Shown here: piece by piece, positions 30,538 through 39,395 of the stretch
Layout: each line of letters opens with the position of its first letter
Numbering within the stretch: the first letter of the stretch is position 1
Source of the DNA: Pseudomonas quercus
GTDB lineage: Bacteria > Pseudomonadota > Gammaproteobacteria > Pseudomonadales > Pseudomonadaceae
Assembly (NCBI RefSeq): GCF_012033695.1
Contig: NZ_JAAVJI010000001.1
Span: forward strand, 186,001-250,000
DNA length: 64,000 nucleotides
Reading direction: 5' to 3'
Program-made: the position numbers and the translations under genes
Notes under the pieces: generated by a model
What the model was told of the DNA's origin: nothing
Databases searched by the model: none
What the model saw: only the letters and a program-made list of their open reading frames with translations

Positions 30538-31005
30538 TTATTCGCAGGGTTGGGTGCTGTGCAGGCCGACGAAGGTAAGCCCCGCATCTTCAAGGCGGGC
30601 ATTTCGTGTACTGTCTGGGGCACCTCGCCATTCAATGGTAAGGCACACCGCCGTCAGTACTTGGCCATCTGCCGTCCCTGTGACCTGAGGGGAAAAGTCC
30701 CTACGCAAGTGCACACGTGTCTGCCCTTTTACCTGCACCTGATGAGGGTCCACGAGGGTGTGGCGCACCGCTGTGGGTATCTCTCGCATGGGCAAGGTGA
30801 ACCGTGGCTGACGACCCGTGGGTTCGAAATGCCCCGCTGCACGGGTTCTGGACCACAGTTGCTGCCATTGTGAACTGCCCGCGCGGTCAGCCAGGCGTGC
30901 ACTGGCCTCCCGTAGTTCGGTCTCGGTCAAGGTGTGAACAGACAGCGCCGCTGCAGGTGCCGCAACGCTTGCAAACAATACTGCAGTGAGAAGAGAAGTA
31001 CGCAT
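30538..31005 (-). CDS. Small exported protein of unknown function
   Basis: This 155-residue protein begins MRTSLLTAVLFASVAAPAA, a signal peptide with a likely cut after AALS or PAAA. The frame continues upstream to 31107, but the signal peptide fixes the start at 31005. The mature part has no motif I recognise; a single C-terminal Cys is present (TQPCE). It is probably periplasmic. Confidence 0.7.
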   Translation of the reverse strand: MRTSLLTAVLFASVAAPAAALSVHTLTETELREASARLADRAGSSQWQQLWSRTRAAGHFEPTGRQPRFTLPMREIPTAVRHTLVDPHQVQVKGQTRVHLRRDFSPQVTGTADGQVLTAVCLTIEWRGAPDSTRNARLEDAGLTFVGLHSTQPCE

Positions 31006-31103
31006 GGAGAGGGCCCTCCTTAGAGTGGGCCACTGAGCCTGCACTCCAACGGATGGCGTAGTAAGCGGGAATAGATTGTTCTGGAACTGTGGGGTAACAC
31101 CCT

Positions 31104-31265
31104 TCAACGAGGCTGTGTGAAGCCAGGGCCGCCTCCGTCAGGGCCACCGCCGTGACCACCACCGCCATGACCGCTACCACCACCGCCTGGTGGCATAAAC
31201 AACCAGCAGCCACTAAGGCTGGCGGTCAACAACACGGGAATCAGCCAGCTGATTGGACGCAACAT
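31104..31265 (-). CDS. Gly/His-rich small lipoprotein
   Basis: This 53-residue product has a lipoprotein signal (LLTASLSGC, lipobox) followed by a mature part rich in Gly and His (GGGGSGHGGGGHGGGPDGGG). AAGAGGG precedes the ATG at 31265; a longer frame to 31409 lacks a credible start. The histidines could bind metal, which is inference. Confidence 0.65.
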   Translation of the reverse strand: MLRPISWLIPVLLTASLSGCWLFMPPGGGGSGHGGGGHGGGPDGGGPGFTQPR

Positions 31266-31394
31266 TGCATAGCCCTCTTGATGTAAAGCCCGCACTGCAT
31301 GAGCGGGCGCGGTACTATGACGCCAGTGCAGTAGAAATATTGCCCGGTGTTGGTTTCCACTTGGTAAGTATCTGGATACAAGCAAGAGTGCCTT

Positions 31395-31583
31395 ATGACA
31401 AACATGCAACGCCTGAAATACTCCTTACTGCTGTCTCTGGTGATCGTCGCCATCATGCTGGGCCTGTCTTGGTTGCAAGTTCAGGGGCGTATCGATGAGA
31501 AAACGTTTCAGTACTTGGCCATCGGGGTGGCGGTGGTTGCCGTTATCATCAATGGCGTGATGCGTCGCAAGGTCCGCCGATAA
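31395..31583 (+). CDS. Small two-helix membrane protein
   Basis: This is a 62-residue protein with hydrophobic stretches at about 9-27 and 38-55 and a basic C-terminus (RRKVRR), suggesting two transmembrane helices with both ends in the cytoplasm. I do not recognise a family. It precedes dpkA by 48 nt on the same strand. Confidence 0.6.
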   Translation: MTNMQRLKYSLLLSLVIVAIMLGLSWLQVQGRIDEKTFQYLAIGVAVVAVIINGVMRRKVRR

Positions 31584-31631
31584 CCTAAACGTGCGGATTA
31601 CATGAAGCCGCTGTAAACAGAGGTAAAAGCC

Positions 31632-32642
31632 GTGTCGCACGAACAGACCCTGAGTTACAGCGAACTTGAGTCGTTGCTGGCAACCATCTTCCGCAAGCAT
31701 GGCGCCTCACCTGCCGTGGCGGCGGTGTTGGCTGCCAACTGCGCTGGCGCCCAACGCGACGGCGCAGAGAGCCATGGCGTCTTCCGTATGGCGGGTTACC
31801 TCTCCACCCTGGCAAGCGGCTGGGTGAACCCGGCCGCAGTGCCGGTGGTAGAAGACGTGGCGCCGGGGGTAGTGGCAGTGGACGCCTGTAACGGTTTTGC
31901 TCAGCCGGCATTGGCGGCTGCGCGCTCGCTACTGACTCATAAGGCTAGAAGCGCGGGCATTGCGGTGCTTGCCATCCGCAACTCCCACCATTTCGCGGCA
32001 TTATGGCCAGACGTGGAGCCTTTCGCTGAGGAGGGGCTGGTAGCCTTGAGCGTGGTGAATAGCATGACCTGCGTGGTGCCGCACGGTGCTGTGCGCCCCG
32101 TCTTTGGCACCAACCCTATTGCGTTCGCAGCACCCTGTGAGGGGCGCGAGCCATTGGTGTTTGACATGGCGACCAGCGCGCTGGCCCATGGCGATGTACA
32201 GATTGCAGCCAGGGAAGGGCATGACCTGCCGGAAGGTGCCGGCGTAGACGCTTCCGGGCAGCCCACGCAAGACCCTCGTGCGGTCCTGGACGGTGGGGCC
32301 TTGTTGCCATTCGGGGGGCACAAGGGTTCGGCCTTGTCGATGATGGTAGAACTGCTGGCCGCTGCATTGACCGGCGGCCATTTTTCGTTCGAATTCGACT
32401 GGGCAGAGCACCCCGGCGCCAAAACGCCTTGGACGGGCCAGTTGATGATCGTAATCGACCCTTCAAAAACCGGAGGCAACCGGTTCGCAGCGCGTGCACG
32501 CGACCTGGTGCAGCAGATGACCGAGGCGGGTGTAAACCGCCTGGCCGGTGATCGGCGCCACCGCCAACGGCAAGCAGCCCTGCGCGAGGGCATTACGCTT
32601 GCGCCCGGCTGCCTGGCGCAGTTGCAGGCATGGGCGCAGTAA
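31632..32642 (+). CDS. dpkA: Delta1-piperideine-2-carboxylate reductase (Ldh family)
   Basis: This 336-residue NAD(P)H enzyme of the malate/L-lactate dehydrogenase (type 2) family reduces piperideine-2-carboxylate to L-pipecolate in D-lysine breakdown, and also pyrroline-2-carboxylate. Strong matches to the Pseudomonas enzyme include GIAVLAIRNSHHFAALWPDVEP in pieces around residues 114-133, FGTNPIAFAAPC and LPFGGHKGSALSMMVE. Translation starts at GTG with AGAGG upstream. None of the other lysine-catabolic genes is adjacent. Confidence 0.88.
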   Translation: MSHEQTLSYSELESLLATIFRKHGASPAVAAVLAANCAGAQRDGAESHGVFRMAGYLSTLASGWVNPAAVPVVEDVAPGVVAVDACNGFAQPALAAARSLLTHKARSAGIAVLAIRNSHHFAALWPDVEPFAEEGLVALSVVNSMTCVVPHGAVRPVFGTNPIAFAAPCEGREPLVFDMATSALAHGDVQIAAREGHDLPEGAGVDASGQPTQDPRAVLDGGALLPFGGHKGSALSMMVELLAAALTGGHFSFEFDWAEHPGAKTPWTGQLMIVIDPSKTGGNRFAARARDLVQQMTEAGVNRLAGDRRHRQRQAALREGITLAPGCLAQLQAWAQ

Positions 32643-32660
32643 GCAGGGGGCGTGAAAGGG

Positions 32661-32975
32661 TCAGCCGCGGCGGTTGATCAGCATCGCCGCCATGGCACCC
32701 ACGGCTGTGGCAATGCCCAGCGCTTTGAGCGGGTTGGCCCTGACATAGGCTTCTGTACCTTGCAGCGCAGGCGCCGCACGCTCGCCTAGCTGGCGCACCA
32801 GTACCGCGGCCTGTTGCATTGCCTGGTCCAGTTGTCGGCGTGCTGCACGGCCACGCGGGTAACCGGAACGGCCTTCAAGCAAGGCTTCGGATTCATTCAC
32901 CAAGGCCGCCAGTTCACTGAACGCCTGGTCCATGATTTGCTCATCCATCAAAGGGTTAGAAGGTTTACGGGCCAT
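32661..32975 (-). CDS. DUF883 (ElaB/YqjD-like) membrane-anchored protein
   Basis: This is a 104-residue protein beginning MARKPSNPLMDEQIMDQAFSE. A helical N-terminal part is followed by one C-terminal transmembrane helix (LKALGIATAVGAMAAMLI) and the sequence INRRG. E. coli relatives are ribosome-associated, inner-membrane proteins of stationary phase. The frame extends to 33278 but the family N-terminus sets the start at 32975. Confidence 0.8.
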   Translation of the reverse strand: MARKPSNPLMDEQIMDQAFSELAALVNESEALLEGRSGYPRGRAARRQLDQAMQQAAVLVRQLGERAAPALQGTEAYVRANPLKALGIATAVGAMAAMLINRRG

Positions 32976-33082
32976 GGCGGCTTCCTCGTTTGCGGCTGTG
33001 GTCAATCGGATTGCCTGCAGCCCTGAAAGTTGCAGAGGGGTGTAGACTACGCGGCTTCGAACAATCCCAGGAGGTAGGGTGC

Positions 33083-33337
33083 ATGAGTTTGAATCTTGCC
33101 AACAAGTCATTCGATGAACGTTTGGCCATCGAGACAGAAAAGGCTCGCCATTTTGAAAACTGGAAAGCCAACCTGGGCCGTGCAAAGGCCGAGGCTGCAC
33201 GGCTGATTGGTGAAAAACCTCGCCGTAAAGGAAAGTGGGCAGAGTGGGTGCGCTCGGAACTCGACCAGATGTCACCACCCGACTATGCCAGCCTCGTACG
33301 CACCGAAGTCAACAAACTGATGAGTGCGGCCCGCTAG
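33083..33337 (+). CDS. Small conserved hypothetical protein
   Basis: This is an 84-residue, charged, probably helical protein beginning MSLNLANKSFDERLAIETEK. AGGAGG lies 8 nt before the ATG, an unusually strong signal that supports this start over the longer frame from 32990. It contains KPRRKGKWAEWVRSEL and no family I can name. It ends 2 nt before the convergent lipoprotein gene. Confidence 0.7.
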   Translation: MSLNLANKSFDERLAIETEKARHFENWKANLGRAKAEAARLIGEKPRRKGKWAEWVRSELDQMSPPDYASLVRTEVNKLMSAAR

Positions 33338-33339
33338 GT

Positions 33340-33813
33340 TCAGGGCTTCGGCCCTTGCGGCGACAACAGACGCGTGTCCAGCTTACCGCTGTCGGTAAAG
33401 CGCACAGCGCCTGACCACCCAGGTGTATCCAGCTTGCCATCCACTCGGTAAGGCATACCTTCCCCTACCTGAAGGCTGGCCAGCCCAACCGCCTGGCGCA
33501 GCACGGAAAAAGCGGACACCGTGACCGGTACGCTTATCAAGGCTTCACTATACCCGGCCAGCGTGCCTTGGGCCGGGCTGACGCCGCTGGCCAGAGGCTG
33601 GCCGTTCACCTGCAGTGCAAGGGCTACCCCGGAATAATCGATGGGGTCGCGGTTTGGGTTCTGGACGCGCAGCTGTACCAGCAGGCGCCATTCGAGGTCT
33701 GCGCCGGTGGCAGGGTTGATACCTGCCACCTGCACGACCAATGGGTCCCTGGGCGGGAACAAGGCGCAGGCACCAAGGCTCAGACACAGCAGTGACAGCA
33801 GTAGGGCTTTCAT
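33340..33813 (-). CDS. LEA14-like lipoprotein
   Basis: This 157-residue protein has a lipoprotein signal, MKALLLSLLCLSLGACALF, with the lipobox LGAC. The mature part is an LEA type 2 (water-stress/hypersensitive) beta-sandwich, with LRVQNPNRDPIDYSGVALAL. It is attached to the membrane facing the periplasm. The upstream frame reaches 34182 but is a shadow. Function in bacteria is not settled. Confidence 0.85.
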   Translation of the reverse strand: MKALLLSLLCLSLGACALFPPRDPLVVQVAGINPATGADLEWRLLVQLRVQNPNRDPIDYSGVALALQVNGQPLASGVSPAQGTLAGYSEALISVPVTVSAFSVLRQAVGLASLQVGEGMPYRVDGKLDTPGWSGAVRFTDSGKLDTRLLSPQGPKP

Positions 33814-33885
33814 GGCCACCTCCGTAAACAGTGCTACTGCGACCTTGGCAAATGCCCCTGCGTTCGACCCATTCGAGGAAGCTAC

Positions 33886-34188
33886 ATGAAACGTGCACGC
33901 TTGACCTTGGCCGCCTTGACGTGGGTATTGGTGGTGCCAGCCCTTTATGCTGCACCGGTACAACCGCCAGGCCAGCCTCAAACCCGGCCTGGGGTCAACG
34001 CCAACCCGATGGGCAGCCCTATACGGCGCATCAACCCCAATAGCCGGCAGGGCACAGTACCCAACAACCCGGCCCGCCCAGAGGCCTCCCAAGGTCGGCC
34101 GCCCACACTGGAGAATGGAGGTGTCGGCAATGGGCAGCGCTTTCCCGCGCCCGCTTCGACACCTGGCCAGCCAAGCGAACAACGTTAA
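33886..34188 (+). CDS. Secreted Pro/Asn-rich small protein
   Basis: This 100-residue product has a signal peptide (MKRARLTLAALTWVLVVPA, likely cut after YAA) and a disordered mature region of Pro, Asn, Gln and Gly. GAGGAAG precedes the ATG. It diverges from the LEA14-like gene. No function can be assigned. Confidence 0.6.
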   Translation: MKRARLTLAALTWVLVVPALYAAPVQPPGQPQTRPGVNANPMGSPIRRINPNSRQGTVPNNPARPEASQGRPPTLENGGVGNGQRFPAPASTPGQPSEQR

Positions 34189-34204
34189 GCCGCTTAGGCG
34201 ATGT

Positions 34205-35167
34205 CTAGTTCGCGCTCAGTACCCGTACCGGGTCGCCGTTGTGCCAGGCGATGATGTCTTCGATCATGGCCGTGAAGAAGGCCCTGTAGTTGTTTTCGGT
34301 GACGTAGCCGATATGGGGCGTTGCCAGCACGTTAGGCAGCCGACGGAACGGGTGGTCGGCAGGCAAAGGCTCCTGATCGAACACATCCAGCGCTGCACCG
34401 CCCAGGCGTTCGGCTTCAAGCGCCGCGATCAGGGCTTGCTCATCCACGATAGGCCCGCGTGACGTGTTAATGAGCAGCGCGCCTGGCTTCATCCAGGCCA
34501 AGGCCTGAGCATCGACCAGGCGGCGGGTACGGTCGCCAAGCACCAGGTGGATACTTACGGCATCGGCCTGTTCAAACAAGGCTTGCTTACTGACCCGCTG
34601 CACACCCACCGCCTGCGCGCGTTCCTCCGTGAGGTTTTCGCTCCAGGCGATCACCCGCATGCCAAAGGCTTTGGCATAGCCGGCCACGGTGCCACCTATG
34701 CTGCCAAGGCCCAGCAGGCCTAGCGTTTTGCCGTGCAAGTCGCTGCCCAGGCTTGTCTGCCACCCGCCCGTGCGCACGGACTGCGCCTCCTGCACCAGGT
34801 TGCGACTAAGTGCCATGAGCAGCGCCCAGGTCAGCTCCGGTGCCGCCTGACGGTAGCTGTCTCCGCCACACACTGTAATGCCTTGCGCTGCTGCTGCCTT
34901 GAGGTCGATGGCCGCGTTGCGCATGCCTCCGGTTACCAGCAGTTTGAGGTTTGGCAGGCGGCGAATGAGCTCGGCATTGAACAGCGTGCGCTCACGCATC
35001 ACACAGATCACCCCATAGGGCGCCAGCCGTTCAGCCAGGGTGTCTGCATCGGCAGGGTAATCGTGGACAAACACCACTTGGCCTACCGCCGCCAAGGGGC
35101 TCCAGTCCACCACCCCTTGGGCCACACGTTGCCAGTCATCCAGTACTGCAATGCGCAGTTCGCTCAC
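34205..35167 (-). CDS. D-2-hydroxyacid dehydrogenase family protein
   Basis: This 320-residue NAD(P)-dependent oxidoreductase has the Rossmann loop LLGLGSIGGTVAGYAKAFG at about 147-165. The catalytic triad residues are Arg in NTSRGPIVDE, Glu in FDQEPLP and His in TPHIGYVTEN. It is a member of the D-isomer-specific 2-hydroxyacid dehydrogenase family; the substrate is open. It lies 3 nt after the alpha/beta hydrolase gene, so the two form an operon. Confidence 0.9.
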   Translation of the reverse strand: MSELRIAVLDDWQRVAQGVVDWSPLAAVGQVVFVHDYPADADTLAERLAPYGVICVMRERTLFNAELIRRLPNLKLLVTGGMRNAAIDLKAAAAQGITVCGGDSYRQAAPELTWALLMALSRNLVQEAQSVRTGGWQTSLGSDLHGKTLGLLGLGSIGGTVAGYAKAFGMRVIAWSENLTEERAQAVGVQRVSKQALFEQADAVSIHLVLGDRTRRLVDAQALAWMKPGALLINTSRGPIVDEQALIAALEAERLGGAALDVFDQEPLPADHPFRRLPNVLATPHIGYVTENNYRAFFTAMIEDIIAWHNGDPVRVLSAN

Positions 35168-35170
35168 GGG

Positions 35171-36205
35171 TTACTCCTGGTTATCGACAAGGGCAGGAAC
35201 AGGTTGGGCCAACCAGGCCAGCATAGCCTTGTGGAACTGGTCTGGCTGCTCCATTTGCGGGGCGTGGCCTAAGCCTGGGAACTCCACCAGGGTTGCCCCA
35301 GGAATGCGCTGGCTGGCTTGTTTGCCCAGCACGTCATAGTGCCCGAGCTTGGCCTTGACCTCGGGGGGAGCGATGTCGCTGCCGATGGCCGTGGTATCGG
35401 CGGTGCCGATGAGCAGAAGCGTCGGCACCTTGAGGCGGTCGAGTTCATAGACTACCGGCTGGGTGAAAATCATGTCGTAGATCAACGCTGAGTTCCACGC
35501 CACCACGTTATGGCCAGGGCCTTGGTTTAGGCCCGCCAGCATGGTTACCCAACGCTCGTAGGCGGGTGCCCAGCGGCCCCCGTAATACGTCTTGCGCTCG
35601 TAATCACGGATGCTGTCGGCCGTCAGCCTGGTTTCTCGGGCAAACCAGTCATCCACGGTGCGATAGGGCACGCCCAGTGCTTTCCAGTCCTCAAGCCCGA
35701 TAGGGTTCACCAGCATCAGGCGCTCGGTGTCTTCCGGGTACAGCAAGGCGTAGCGAGTGGCAAGCATGCCGCCGGTGGAGTGGCCCAGCACAGCGGCGTC
35801 CTTGATGCCCAGTTCATTGAGCAAGGCGTGGGTATTGCTGGCCAGTTGCTGGAAGCTGTATTGGTAATGCTCTGGTTTGCTTGACGTACAGAAGCCTATC
35901 TGGTCTGGGGCGATGACCCGGTAACCGGCGCCTGTCAGTACCTTGATGGTGGCCTCCCAGGTCGCAGCGCAAAAGTTTTTGCCGTGCAGCAGCACAATGG
36001 TGTGGCCGTTGGCTTTGCCAGCGGCGGCCACGTCCATGTAGCCCATCTGGAGTTCCGTACCCTGAGACTCGAAGCGGTAATGCTGCAAGGTGTAGGGGTA
36101 CTCGAACCCTTCCAATTGGGCGCCGTAGACCGGGGGCGTATCTGCCGCGTGGGCAGTGGAAGCGAACAGCGCGGCGAGGGCATAGGCAATCAGGGGCAGG
36201 CGCAT
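35171..36205 (-). CDS. Exported alpha/beta hydrolase
   Basis: This 344-residue protein has a signal peptide (MRLPLIAYALAALFASTAHA) and an alpha/beta hydrolase fold. The nucleophile Ser is in GHSTGGMLATR (about 141-151), the oxyanion motif is LLHGKNFCA, the acid lies in LIGTADTTA, and the His is in GLGHAPQMEQP. It probably hydrolyses an ester or amide in the periplasm. AAGGAA precedes the ATG. It is the first gene of an operon with a 2-hydroxyacid dehydrogenase. Confidence 0.88.
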   Translation of the reverse strand: MRLPLIAYALAALFASTAHAADTPPVYGAQLEGFEYPYTLQHYRFESQGTELQMGYMDVAAAGKANGHTIVLLHGKNFCAATWEATIKVLTGAGYRVIAPDQIGFCTSSKPEHYQYSFQQLASNTHALLNELGIKDAAVLGHSTGGMLATRYALLYPEDTERLMLVNPIGLEDWKALGVPYRTVDDWFARETRLTADSIRDYERKTYYGGRWAPAYERWVTMLAGLNQGPGHNVVAWNSALIYDMIFTQPVVYELDRLKVPTLLLIGTADTTAIGSDIAPPEVKAKLGHYDVLGKQASQRIPGATLVEFPGLGHAPQMEQPDQFHKAMLAWLAQPVPALVDNQE

Positions 36206-36293
36206 TGCAACGTTCCTTGGGCAGAGGATACAAGGCAGGACCAGGAAACGGGTTCAGGGTTCAGCACTGACTTTCCGGCTGCCGCACTCTACC

Positions 36294-37340
36294 ATGGACG
36301 CTTTACAGCTCAGGCATACCCCTGTGAGCAAGGACAGCATCTCTATCGCTCTGGTGCGCGAAGCACTGCTGGCAAGCCCCGAAGCGCGTGCCGCACAGGC
36401 CCTTTCACAGGCGGCGATCCCTATGGCCTGGCTGGGAAACGCTCAGGCCAGGGTGCCGGTCAGTACCTATGCCTCACTGTGGCATGCGTTGGCCGAAGGG
36501 CTCGACGATGAGTTCTTCAACATGGGTGCCCGGGCGCTGCCGGTGGGCAGCCTGGCCTTTATCTGGCGTGCTGCACAGGGCCAGGGCAGCGTGGCCCAAG
36601 GCCTGACCCTGGCGCTTCAAGGCCTGCACCTGATGCTGGGGCTTTCGTCAGTGCTTGAGCAGCAACACAACCTGGCCCAGGTTTGCTTTAGCGGGTTCAC
36701 AGCACCGGCGCGCCCGTTCGCCTGTTTCACCTTCTGGATGATCGTGCATGGCCTCACCTGTTGGCTGGCGGGGCGCCGGGTGCCCATCCTCGCCGTGGAC
36801 CTGCAAGCCCAGGCCCCTGAGTGCTGCGACGATTACCGGCGCTTCTTCGGCGACAACCTGCGCTTCGGGCAACCCCACACGCGGCTGGTATTTTCTGCCG
36901 ACTGCCTCGATCAACCGATACGCCGCACCGACGCTGACCTGGACCGTTTCTGCGCTCAGTTACCTGGCAACTTGCTGGTCAGGTATCGAAACACCGGGGG
37001 GCTGGCACAGCGCGTACGCGAGCGCTTGCAAGCTACGGCAGCGGCTGATTGGCCAGACGCTCCAGCGTTGGCTGCCGGCTACGGCCTGTCGGTAGCCACG
37101 TTGCGCCGGCGCCTTGCGCAGGAAGGGCAGAGCCTGCAACGGGTAAAGGCCAGTGTACGCAAAGCGCGCGCCGTGGCCTGGCTGGCGGAAGAGGGATGCA
37201 GTATTGGGCAGGTGGCCGAACGGCTGGGCTTTGCCGATGAGAGTTCGTTTTACCGGGCCTTCCGGCAGTGGTTCGGCTGCAACCCTGGCCACTACCGGGC
37301 GCTGATCCAGGGTACTGGCCAAACCGCTCACGGCAGGTGA
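36294..37340 (+). CDS. AraC-family transcriptional regulator
   Basis: This 348-residue protein has an N-terminal ligand-binding domain of the Arabinose_bd type (about 20-210) and a C-terminal AraC DNA-binding domain (about 250-340) with YGLSVATLRRRLAQEG and IGQVAERLGFADESSFYRAFRQWFG. It lies 70 bp upstream of the beta-oxidation trio on the same strand and is its likely regulator. Confidence 0.9.
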   Translation: MDALQLRHTPVSKDSISIALVREALLASPEARAAQALSQAAIPMAWLGNAQARVPVSTYASLWHALAEGLDDEFFNMGARALPVGSLAFIWRAAQGQGSVAQGLTLALQGLHLMLGLSSVLEQQHNLAQVCFSGFTAPARPFACFTFWMIVHGLTCWLAGRRVPILAVDLQAQAPECCDDYRRFFGDNLRFGQPHTRLVFSADCLDQPIRRTDADLDRFCAQLPGNLLVRYRNTGGLAQRVRERLQATAAADWPDAPALAAGYGLSVATLRRRLAQEGQSLQRVKASVRKARAVAWLAEEGCSIGQVAERLGFADESSFYRAFRQWFGCNPGHYRALIQGTGQTAHGR

Positions 37341-37410
37341 GCGCCGTGGCTATTGTGCGTGGCTGAGTTTAGCCTGAGCATCAAGCCTCTCGTACCTGGC
37401 GGAGCGCTCC

Positions 37411-38172
37411 ATGGATATTCGGAACAACAGCTTCATCGTCAGTGGGGCGGCCTCAGGGTTGGGGGCCGCGACTGCACAGGCGTTGGTCGAAGCCGGAGGG
37501 AAGGTTGTACTGGCCGACCTGAACGCGGCGGCTGTCGCGGCGATGGCAAGCACCCTGGGGATGCCCCATGTAGCGGCGGACATCACGGATGCTGTTCAAG
37601 CACAGGCGGCCGTGGACAAAGCCCTGGAGGCCTTCGGGGCCGTTCATGGGCTGGTCAACTGTGCCGGCATCGTGCTGGGCGAACGCATACTGGGGCGCGA
37701 CGCCCCTCATGGGCTGGAGGCATTTGCCAAAGTAATACAGGTGAACCTGATAGGCAGCTTCAACCTGCTGCGCCTGGCTGCAGCGGCGATGGCGAACAAT
37801 ACGCCCGATGCTAATGGTGGGCGGGGCGTGATCATCAATACGGCGTCGGTGGCGGCCTTCGACGGGCAGATCGGCCAGGCCGCCTACGCCGCCTCCAAAG
37901 GGGCTGTGGCCAGCCTTACGCTACCGGCGGCACGGGAGCTGGCACGGCATGGTATCCGTGTGATGACCATTGCCCCGGGGCTGTTCGAGACGCCCATGAT
38001 GGCTGGCATGACTGACGACGTAAGGGCGTCGCTGGCCGCAGCTGTGCCGTTTCCACCACGCTTGGGCAAGCCGGCCGAGTACGCTGCTCTGGCCCTTCAG
38101 ATTGTCGCTAATGACATGCTCAATGGCGAAGTGATTCGCCTGGACGGCGCGCTGCGTATGGCCGCGCGCTGA
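37411..38172 (+). CDS. SDR-type 3-hydroxyacyl-CoA dehydrogenase
   Basis: This 253-residue short-chain dehydrogenase resembles HSD17B10 and bacterial FadB2x, which oxidise 3-hydroxyacyl-CoA or 2-methyl-3-hydroxybutyryl-CoA. The cofactor loop [14 protein letters not shown] is at 12-25, Asp36 (LADLN) points to NAD preference, and the catalytic Tyr and Lys are in [11 protein letters not shown] Shine-Dalgarno GGAG precedes it. It starts a three-gene operon with a thiolase and an enoyl-CoA hydratase. Confidence 0.88.
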   Translation: MDIRNNSFIVSGAASGLGAATAQALVEAGGKVVLADLNAAAVAAMASTLGMPHVAADITDAVQAQAAVDKALEAFGAVHGLVNCAGIVLGERILGRDAPHGLEAFAKVIQVNLIGSFNLLRLAAAAMANNTPDANGGRGVIINTASVAAFDGQIGQAAYAASKGAVASLTLPAARELARHGIRVMTIAPGLFETPMMAGMTDDVRASLAAAVPFPPRLGKPAEYAALALQIVANDMLNGEVIRLDGALRMAAR

Positions 38173-38186
38173 AGGAGTACCACACG

Positions 38187-39374
38187 ATGAATGATGACCC
38201 GGTTGTGATCGTTAGTATTGCCCGTACCCCTATGGGTGGGCTTCAAGGGGTGTTGAGCGGGTTGAGCGCTACTCAGCTGGGTAGCGAAGCCATTGCCGCT
38301 GCCGTGGAGCGAGCCGGGGTAACGCCTGAATCTGTCGACGAGGTGCTGATGGGCTGTGTGCTGTCCGCCGGCCTGGGCCAGGCACCGGCACGGCAGGCCG
38401 CGCTGGGCGCAGGCTTGGGTAAGGCAACGCCTTGCACCACGCTGAACAAGATGTGTGGGTCGGGTATGCAGGCCGTTATCCTTGGCCACGACCAACTGAT
38501 CGCAGGCAGCGCCACCGCGGTGGTCGCCGGCGGCATGGAAAGCATGTCCAACGCGCCGTACCTGCTAGCCAAGGCACGCCAGGGCTACCGCATGGGGCAT
38601 GGGAACATCCTTGACCATATGTTCCTCGACGGCTTGGAAGACGCTTATACGCCTGGCCGTCTTATGGGCACGTTCGCCGAAGACTGTGCCAGTGCCGAAG
38701 GCATCAGTCGCCAGGCCCAGGATACCTACGCTTTGGCCTCACTGGCGCGTGCACAGCAGGCCATGCACGCGGGGGAGTTTGCGATGGAAACCGTGCCGGT
38801 GACGGTACAGGTAGGCAAGGTGACCCAGCTCGTCGACCAGGATGAGCAGCCCCCCAAGGCCAGGCCCGAGAAAATCCCTACCTTGAAGCCGGCTTTCCGG
38901 GAAGGCGGCACGGTCACGGCGGCCAACGCCAGTTCAATCTCTGACGGTGCTGCCGCGCTGGTGCTGATGCGCCAAAGCCACGCCCGTGCGCAAGGGCTTG
39001 AGCCGCTGGCGGTCATTCGAGGCCACGTGGCCTTCGCTGATGAGCCCGCGTTGTTTCCCCTTGCACCGGTCGGGGCCATCAACCGCCTGATGACACGTAC
39101 GGGGTGGTCGCTGGCAGACGTCGACCTGTTCGAGATCAACGAAGCCTTCGCTGTGGTGGCGCTGGCGTGCATGCAGCGGCTGGAGCTGCCCCACGAAAAA
39201 GTGAATGTACGGGGCGGGGCCTGCGCCTTGGGCCACCCGATTGGTGCCTCAGGCGCACGCATTCTTGTTACGCTGGTGGCAGCCCTGCGCCATCGCAGGC
39301 TGAAACGCGGCGTGGCTGCCATCTGCATTGGTGGTGGTGAAGCCACGGCCGTGGCGGTGGAAAGCCTGGCTTAA
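38187..39374 (+). CDS. Acetyl-CoA C-acyltransferase (thiolase, FadAx-like)
   Basis: This 395-residue thiolase cleaves 3-ketoacyl-CoA. The nucleophilic Cys is in LNKMCGSGMQAV (about 90), and the C-terminal residues are His in NEAFAVVAL context, GHPIGASGAR (His351) and Cys380 in CIGGGEATAV. AAGGAG lies 10 nt before the ATG. It follows the SDR gene by 14 nt and precedes the hydratase by 21 nt. Branched-chain or short-chain acyl-CoA are likely substrates from the company it keeps. Confidence 0.9.
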   Translation: MNDDPVVIVSIARTPMGGLQGVLSGLSATQLGSEAIAAAVERAGVTPESVDEVLMGCVLSAGLGQAPARQAALGAGLGKATPCTTLNKMCGSGMQAVILGHDQLIAGSATAVVAGGMESMSNAPYLLAKARQGYRMGHGNILDHMFLDGLEDAYTPGRLMGTFAEDCASAEGISRQAQDTYALASLARAQQAMHAGEFAMETVPVTVQVGKVTQLVDQDEQPPKARPEKIPTLKPAFREGGTVTAANASSISDGAAALVLMRQSHARAQGLEPLAVIRGHVAFADEPALFPLAPVGAINRLMTRTGWSLADVDLFEINEAFAVVALACMQRLELPHEKVNVRGGACALGHPIGASGARILVTLVAALRHRRLKRGVAAICIGGGEATAVAVESLA

Positions 39375-39395
39375 CCCTCAATAAAGGAGCATGTG